From positions 1 to 8,666 of the forward strand of contig PUMG01000262.1 in assembly GCA_003551265.1 (NCBI GenBank): a stretch of 8,666 bases of DNA. The letters run 5' to 3'. Positions within the stretch are counted from its first letter, which is position 1. Each line of letters begins with the position of its first letter. Position numbers and translations under genes: made by a program. Source of the stretch: Halovenus sp. (GTDB lineage: Archaea; Halobacteriota; Halobacteria; Halobacteriales; Haloarculaceae). Below, piece by piece: positions 6,348-8,666 of the stretch. The notes under the pieces are model-generated. The model made no database searches. It saw only the letters and a list, made by a program, of their open reading frames with translations, and had not been told where the DNA came from.

Positions 6348-8029
6348 TACATCGCGCCGCCCATGCCGCCCATACCGCCCATGCCGCCCATACCGCCCAT
6401 GCCGCCAGCACCGGGACCACCTGCAGGTTCGTCGTCGTCATCACCGCCGCCACCACCTTTGAGGTCGCCAGCCGCGATGACGTCGTCAATGCGCAGCAAC
6501 ATGACAGCAGCTTCCGTGGCGGATTCGAGCGCCTGCGTCTTCACGCGGAGCGGTTCGACAGCCTGACCCTGCATGTCGGCGACTTCGCCGCTGTTGGCGT
6601 CGAGACCGAACGTAGTGTGGCCCTTGTCGTGTTCGCTGGTGAGTGCGACCAGCGAGTCGATGGGGTCGAGACCTGCGTTCTCGGCGAGCGTGCGTGGGAT
6701 GACGTCGATGGCGTCGGCAAACGCTTCGATAGCGAGCTGTTCGCGGCCGCCGACGCTGTCAGCGAAGTCACGCAGCTGCAGGGAGAGCTCTGCTTCGGGT
6801 GCACCGCCGCCAGCGAGCACCATACCGTCTTCGAGCGTGGCAGCGACGACACCGAGGGAGTCCTCGATAGCGCGCTCGACCTCGTCGACGACGTGTTCGG
6901 TGCCGCCCCGGATGATGAGCGTGACCGCGCGGGCATCATCGACGTCCTCGACGAATATCTTCTCAGAGCCAGCCAGCTCTTTCTCGGCGACAGAGCCAGC
7001 GAAACCGAGGTCGTCTTCGGTGATGTCCGGGATGTTGGAGACGATGTTGGCACCCGTCGCGCGTGCGAGCGCTTTCATGTCGGACTTCTTCGCACGGCGA
7101 ACTGCCAGGATACCGGCTTCGGCGAGGTAGTGCTGGGCCATGTCGTCGATGCCTTTCTGGCAGAAGACGACGTCAGCACCGGCGTCGACGATGGCGTCGA
7201 CGAGTTCGCGGAGCTGTTTCTCCTCCTGGTCGAGGAACTCCTGGAGCTGTTCGGGGTCGGAGACGTTGACCTCGGTGTCGAGTTCGGTCTCGGGCACCTC
7301 GATTGCGGTGTCGATGAGCGCGATGTCGGCGTCGGTCTTGTACTGGGGCATGTTGTCGTGGACGCGGTCTTTGCCCAGAATGACGCCCTCGACGAGGTCG
7401 GATTCGTCGATGGATGCGCCGACGACTGTCTCGACCTGAACGTTGTCGGTGTCGATGCCCTCCTCGTCAGCGACCGACTGGACCGCTCGGACGACGAGTT
7501 CGCCGAGTCGCTCTTTGGCGCTCTCGGCACCTTTGCCCGTCATCGCCGTTCGGGCGACGCTCTCGAGGGTTTCGGTGTCGTCTTCGTCGACCTCGACAGC
7601 GATGTCCTCGACGATGTTTTTGGCTTCCTCGGCGGCCTGGCGGTATCCCTGCGCCAGGATGGTTGCGTGGATGTCCTGGTCGAGCAGGTCCTCGGCCTTC
7701 GAGAGAAGCTCGCCGGCGATGACGACCGCCGTGGTCGTGCCGTCGCCAACCTCGTCCTCCTGGGTCTGGGCGACCTCGACCACCATATTGGCGGCCGGGT
7801 GCTCGATGTCCATCTCGTCGAGGATTGTCACGCCGTCGTTTGTGACGACGACGCTGCCCGTCGAATCGACGAGCATTTTGTCCATCCCTTTCGGGCCGAG
7901 CGTCGTGCGTACAGCCTCGGCGACTGCTTTGCCGGCCGTGATGTTCATCGACTGTGCGTCCTTGCCAGACGTGCGCTGGCTCTCGTCTGAGAGAACAATG
8001 AGGGGCTGGTTGCCCATTTGCTGAGCCAT
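6347..8029 (-). CDS. thsA: Thermosome subunit (group II chaperonin)
   Basis: This is a 560-residue protein, the usual length for a haloarchaeal thermosome subunit. These subunits build a double-ring, lidded chaperonin that folds cytoplasmic proteins using ATP. Visible motifs: TLGPKGMDK (43-51), TNDGVTIL (63-70) and the nucleotide-binding GDGTTT (95-100) near the N-terminus, and GGGAPE (about 406-411) in the returning equatorial domain. The blocks [15 protein letters not shown] and [14 protein letters not shown] are typical of the family. The C-terminus is a run of four Asp, a Gly/Pro linker and GGM repeats. The ATG at 8029 ([13 protein letters not shown]) is preferred to an in-frame GTG two codons upstream, because the TATA box places the transcript start at about 8033. 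It closely resembles Haloferax CCT1-type subunits; the alpha designation is from recall. It appears to be transcribed alone. Confidence 0.97.
   Translation of the reverse strand: MAQQMGNQPLIVLSDESQRTSGKDAQSMNITAGKAVAEAVRTTLGPKGMDKMLVDSTGSVVVTNDGVTILDEMDIEHPAANMVVEVAQTQEDEVGDGTTTAVVIAGELLSKAEDLLDQDIHATILAQGYRQAAEEAKNIVEDIAVEVDEDDTETLESVARTAMTGKGAESAKERLGELVVRAVQSVADEEGIDTDNVQVETVVGASIDESDLVEGVILGKDRVHDNMPQYKTDADIALIDTAIEVPETELDTEVNVSDPEQLQEFLDQEEKQLRELVDAIVDAGADVVFCQKGIDDMAQHYLAEAGILAVRRAKKSDMKALARATGANIVSNIPDITEDDLGFAGSVAEKELAGSEKIFVEDVDDARAVTLIIRGGTEHVVDEVERAIEDSLGVVAATLEDGMVLAGGGAPEAELSLQLRDFADSVGGREQLAIEAFADAIDVIPRTLAENAGLDPIDSLVALTSEHDKGHTTFGLDANSGEVADMQGQAVEPLRVKTQALESATEAAVMLLRIDDVIAAGDLKGGGGGDDDDEPAGGPGAGGMGGMGGMGGMGGMGGAM
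6357..6406 (-). repeat. 18-base tandem repeat encoding the GGM tail
   Basis: There are 50 bases with a perfect 18-base period (about 2.8 copies) inside the thermosome gene. Each period encodes two Gly-Gly-Met units and alternates GGC and GGT at the second Gly, so the real period is 18 and not 9. Five GGM units are present before the final Gly-Ala-Met. The flexible tails are expected to project into the chaperonin cavity. Confidence 0.85.
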
Positions 8030-8054
8030 AGTCACTCGTAGATTGATTGTGATT

Positions 8055-8064
8055 CTATATAAAA
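8055..8064 (-). promoter_or_regulatory. Thermosome TATA box
   Basis: TTTTATATAG on the minus strand, the strongest TATA match in the window. Its centre is about 31 bases before the ATG at 8029, which implies a transcript start at about 8033 and a leader of only a few bases. This fits the mostly leaderless transcripts of haloarchaea. Related chaperonin genes are known to be heat-induced through sequences around the TATA box. Confidence 0.75.
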
Positions 8065-8135
8065 GTAGTGGTTGCGTGTGTAGAGAGGGCCCACAGCGGG
8101 CGCGACCCCGTGTTAGATGTTGTCAAGGTTCGTAG

Positions 8136-8143
8136 TTTAAATA
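8136..8143 (+). promoter_or_regulatory. TATA-like box before a small ORF
   Basis: TTTAAATA, about 40 bases before the ATG at 8180, which would give a leader of about 14 bases. The box is nearly palindromic and could work in either direction. Confidence 0.35.
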
Positions 8144-8179
8144 GTATTTTCGTCTCGAATAACCTCTCTCGACCGAGCT

Positions 8180-8332
8180 ATGGACACAGAGGGCGTGAAG
8201 AACGAGACAGCATTGTCTCGTGATGAGCGCCCGAACACATCCGATACGAATCATAGACTGGCGTCTGAAAATCCTGTAGTAACTCAGGGAAGCTTTTGCG
8301 GGAGTCGGGGTGACTCTCAACAGCAGGTGTGA
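8180..8332 (+). CDS. Doubtful 50-residue ORF, function unknown
   Basis: The ATG-started frame encodes a polar, mildly acidic 50-residue peptide beginning MDTEGVKNETALSRDERP. It has no membrane segment and a single Cys, and I recognise no family. In favour: a TATA-like box at 8136-8143, a plausible composition in the first half and divergent placement from the thermosome gene. Against: no Shine-Dalgarno sequence, mixed codon use in the second half, and a stop codon that falls right at the edge of the repeat starting at 8334. It may be a chance ORF or the remnant of a longer gene interrupted by the repeat. Confidence 0.25.
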   Translation: MDTEGVKNETALSRDERPNTSDTNHRLASENPVVTQGSFCGSRGDSQQQV

Positions 8333-8333
8333 A

Positions 8334-8475
8334 TGGAAAGCCCCAGGTCGCTCGACCAGGTTCGCCTCGCGTTGCTCGGCTCACCATCCGGGGCTCGCTG
8401 CGGTCCTCGCTTCACTGCGGTCCTTACGTCGCCCGGGATGGATCGAGCGACCTGCCCCTTTCGACCCAGCCCATG
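8334..8475 (+). repeat. G+C-rich repeat unit, copy 1 (inverted-arm element)
   Basis: It opens TGGAAAGCCCCAGGTCGCTCGA and closes with TCGAGCGACC (8443-8452) followed by TGCCCCTTTCGACCCAGCCCA. The head arm GGTCGCTCGA (8346-8355) and tail arm TCGAGCGACC are perfect 10-base inverted repeats, and over 22 bases the two ends match at 18 positions. The interior holds two CTGCGGTCCT copies (8398-8407 and 8415-8424). Copy 2 has the same plan in reverse orientation. No reading frame with protein-like character crosses it. Confidence 0.65.
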
Positions 8476-8487
8476 TTTGCTGTTTTT

Positions 8488-8509
8488 CCAGCCGACACAC
8501 GATGGCTGG
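8488..8509. other. Hairpin between the two repeat copies
   Basis: CCAGCC (8488-8493) and GGCTGG (8504-8509) form a 6-bp stem with a 10-base loop, in the 46-base spacer between the inverted repeat copies. It is preceded on the plus strand by a T5 run (8483-8487). No function can be assigned. Confidence 0.35.
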
Positions 8510-8521
8510 CCGAATTGGCAA

Positions 8522-8641
8522 CGTGGGTGGGATTGGAAGGGGCCAGTCGCTCGACGAAGACGGCCGATGCAAGCACTGAGCGGGCCCTGCGGAGAGCGAA
8601 GCGCGCAGCGAGGCCCTCGAGTCGAGCGACCGGGGGCTTCC
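8522..8641 (-). repeat. G+C-rich repeat unit, copy 2 (inverted relative to copy 1)
   Basis: Read on the minus strand it starts GGAAGCCCCCGGTCGCTCGAC and ends with GTCGAGCGAC, then TGGCCCCTTCCAATCCCACC, matching the head and tail of copy 1. Its own arms GTCGAGCGAC (8621-8630) and GTCGCTCGAC (8546-8555) are perfect 10-base inverted repeats. The interiors differ more, although both have CTCGC, GCTGCG and CTTCGC-like stretches. The copies face each other tail to tail. Confidence 0.65.
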
Positions 8642-8666
8642 CCATCACGACTCCTCAATTCCTTTC

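Larger units (their letters stand above)
8333..8666. other. Stretch with no convincing gene
   Basis: I see no credible coding region, tRNA or transposase here. Open frames on both strands are Arg/Pro/Ser-rich readings of G+C-rich repeat DNA. The stretch is filled almost entirely by the two repeat copies and the hairpin between them. The last 25 bases hold nothing I recognise. Confidence 0.6.

Noticed and set aside
6357..6406. CRISPR-like short repeats
   Set aside because: The repeats have no spacers and are in-frame codons for the GGM tail of the thermosome.
6617..7990. 457-codon open frame on the plus strand, opposite the thermosome gene
   Set aside because: It is the mirror of a high-G+C coding sequence. 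The product is an unnatural Val/Asp/Leu-rich string, while the minus strand encodes an unmistakable thermosome.
8123..8320. 65-codon minus-strand frame upstream of the thermosome
   Set aside because: The product is basic and Cys/Tyr-rich, unlike haloarchaeal proteins, and no promoter or ribosome-binding site fits it.
8310..8658. Open frames of about 60-110 codons on both strands at the right end
   Set aside because: They run through the inverted G+C-rich repeats and give Arg/Pro/Ser-rich products with no domain; several overlap each other.

Overview
The window is from a halophilic archaeon (class Halobacteria). The evidence is the strongly acidic predicted proteins, the high G+C content with G/C-rich third codon positions, a thermosome subunit with an acidic linker and a GGM-repeat tail, a regulator of the haloarchaeal bacterio-opsin-activator (HTH_10) type, and TATA-box promoters placed as in archaea. 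I cannot name the species. No rRNA, tRNA, CRISPR array or transposase gene is visible.

Region 1 (1-5527, all minus strand) reads in transcription order as an HTH_10 regulator with a GAF-like sensor domain (4301-5527), then a complete RND/MMPL-type membrane transporter (1519-4128), then a second, diverged RND/MMPL transporter cut off by the window edge (1-1325). The two transporter genes have matching upstream regions: a TATA-like box, a CTAG-centred element and a 15-base identical block. In front of the first transporter that block spans the regulator stop codon. In front of the second it lies in non-coding DNA and is followed by weaker similarity to the regulator's last codons. The likely history is a tandem duplication of regulator tail, promoter and transporter. 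Retention of the control DNA while the proteins diverged suggests the regulator acts there.

Region 2 (5683-6243) holds two small membrane-protein genes of unknown function, transcribed away from each other from a shared AT-rich promoter. The rightward one looks leaderless or nearly so.

Region 3 (6347-8064, minus strand) is the thermosome subunit gene. It has a strong TATA box that puts the transcript start at or just before the ATG, and hairpins plus a T6 tract beyond its stop. The C-terminal tail is encoded by an 18-base tandem repeat.

Region 4 (8065-8666) is mostly non-coding. It has one doubtful 50-codon ORF behind a TATA-like box, then two inverted copies of a G+C-rich repeat of about 120-140 bases. 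Each copy is itself bounded by inverted GTCGCTCGA / TCGAGCGAC arms, so the pair looks like a small non-coding repeat family.

The best candidate for something new is the regulator plus tandem transporter module with its duplicated control element. Its substrate cannot be read from the sequence.
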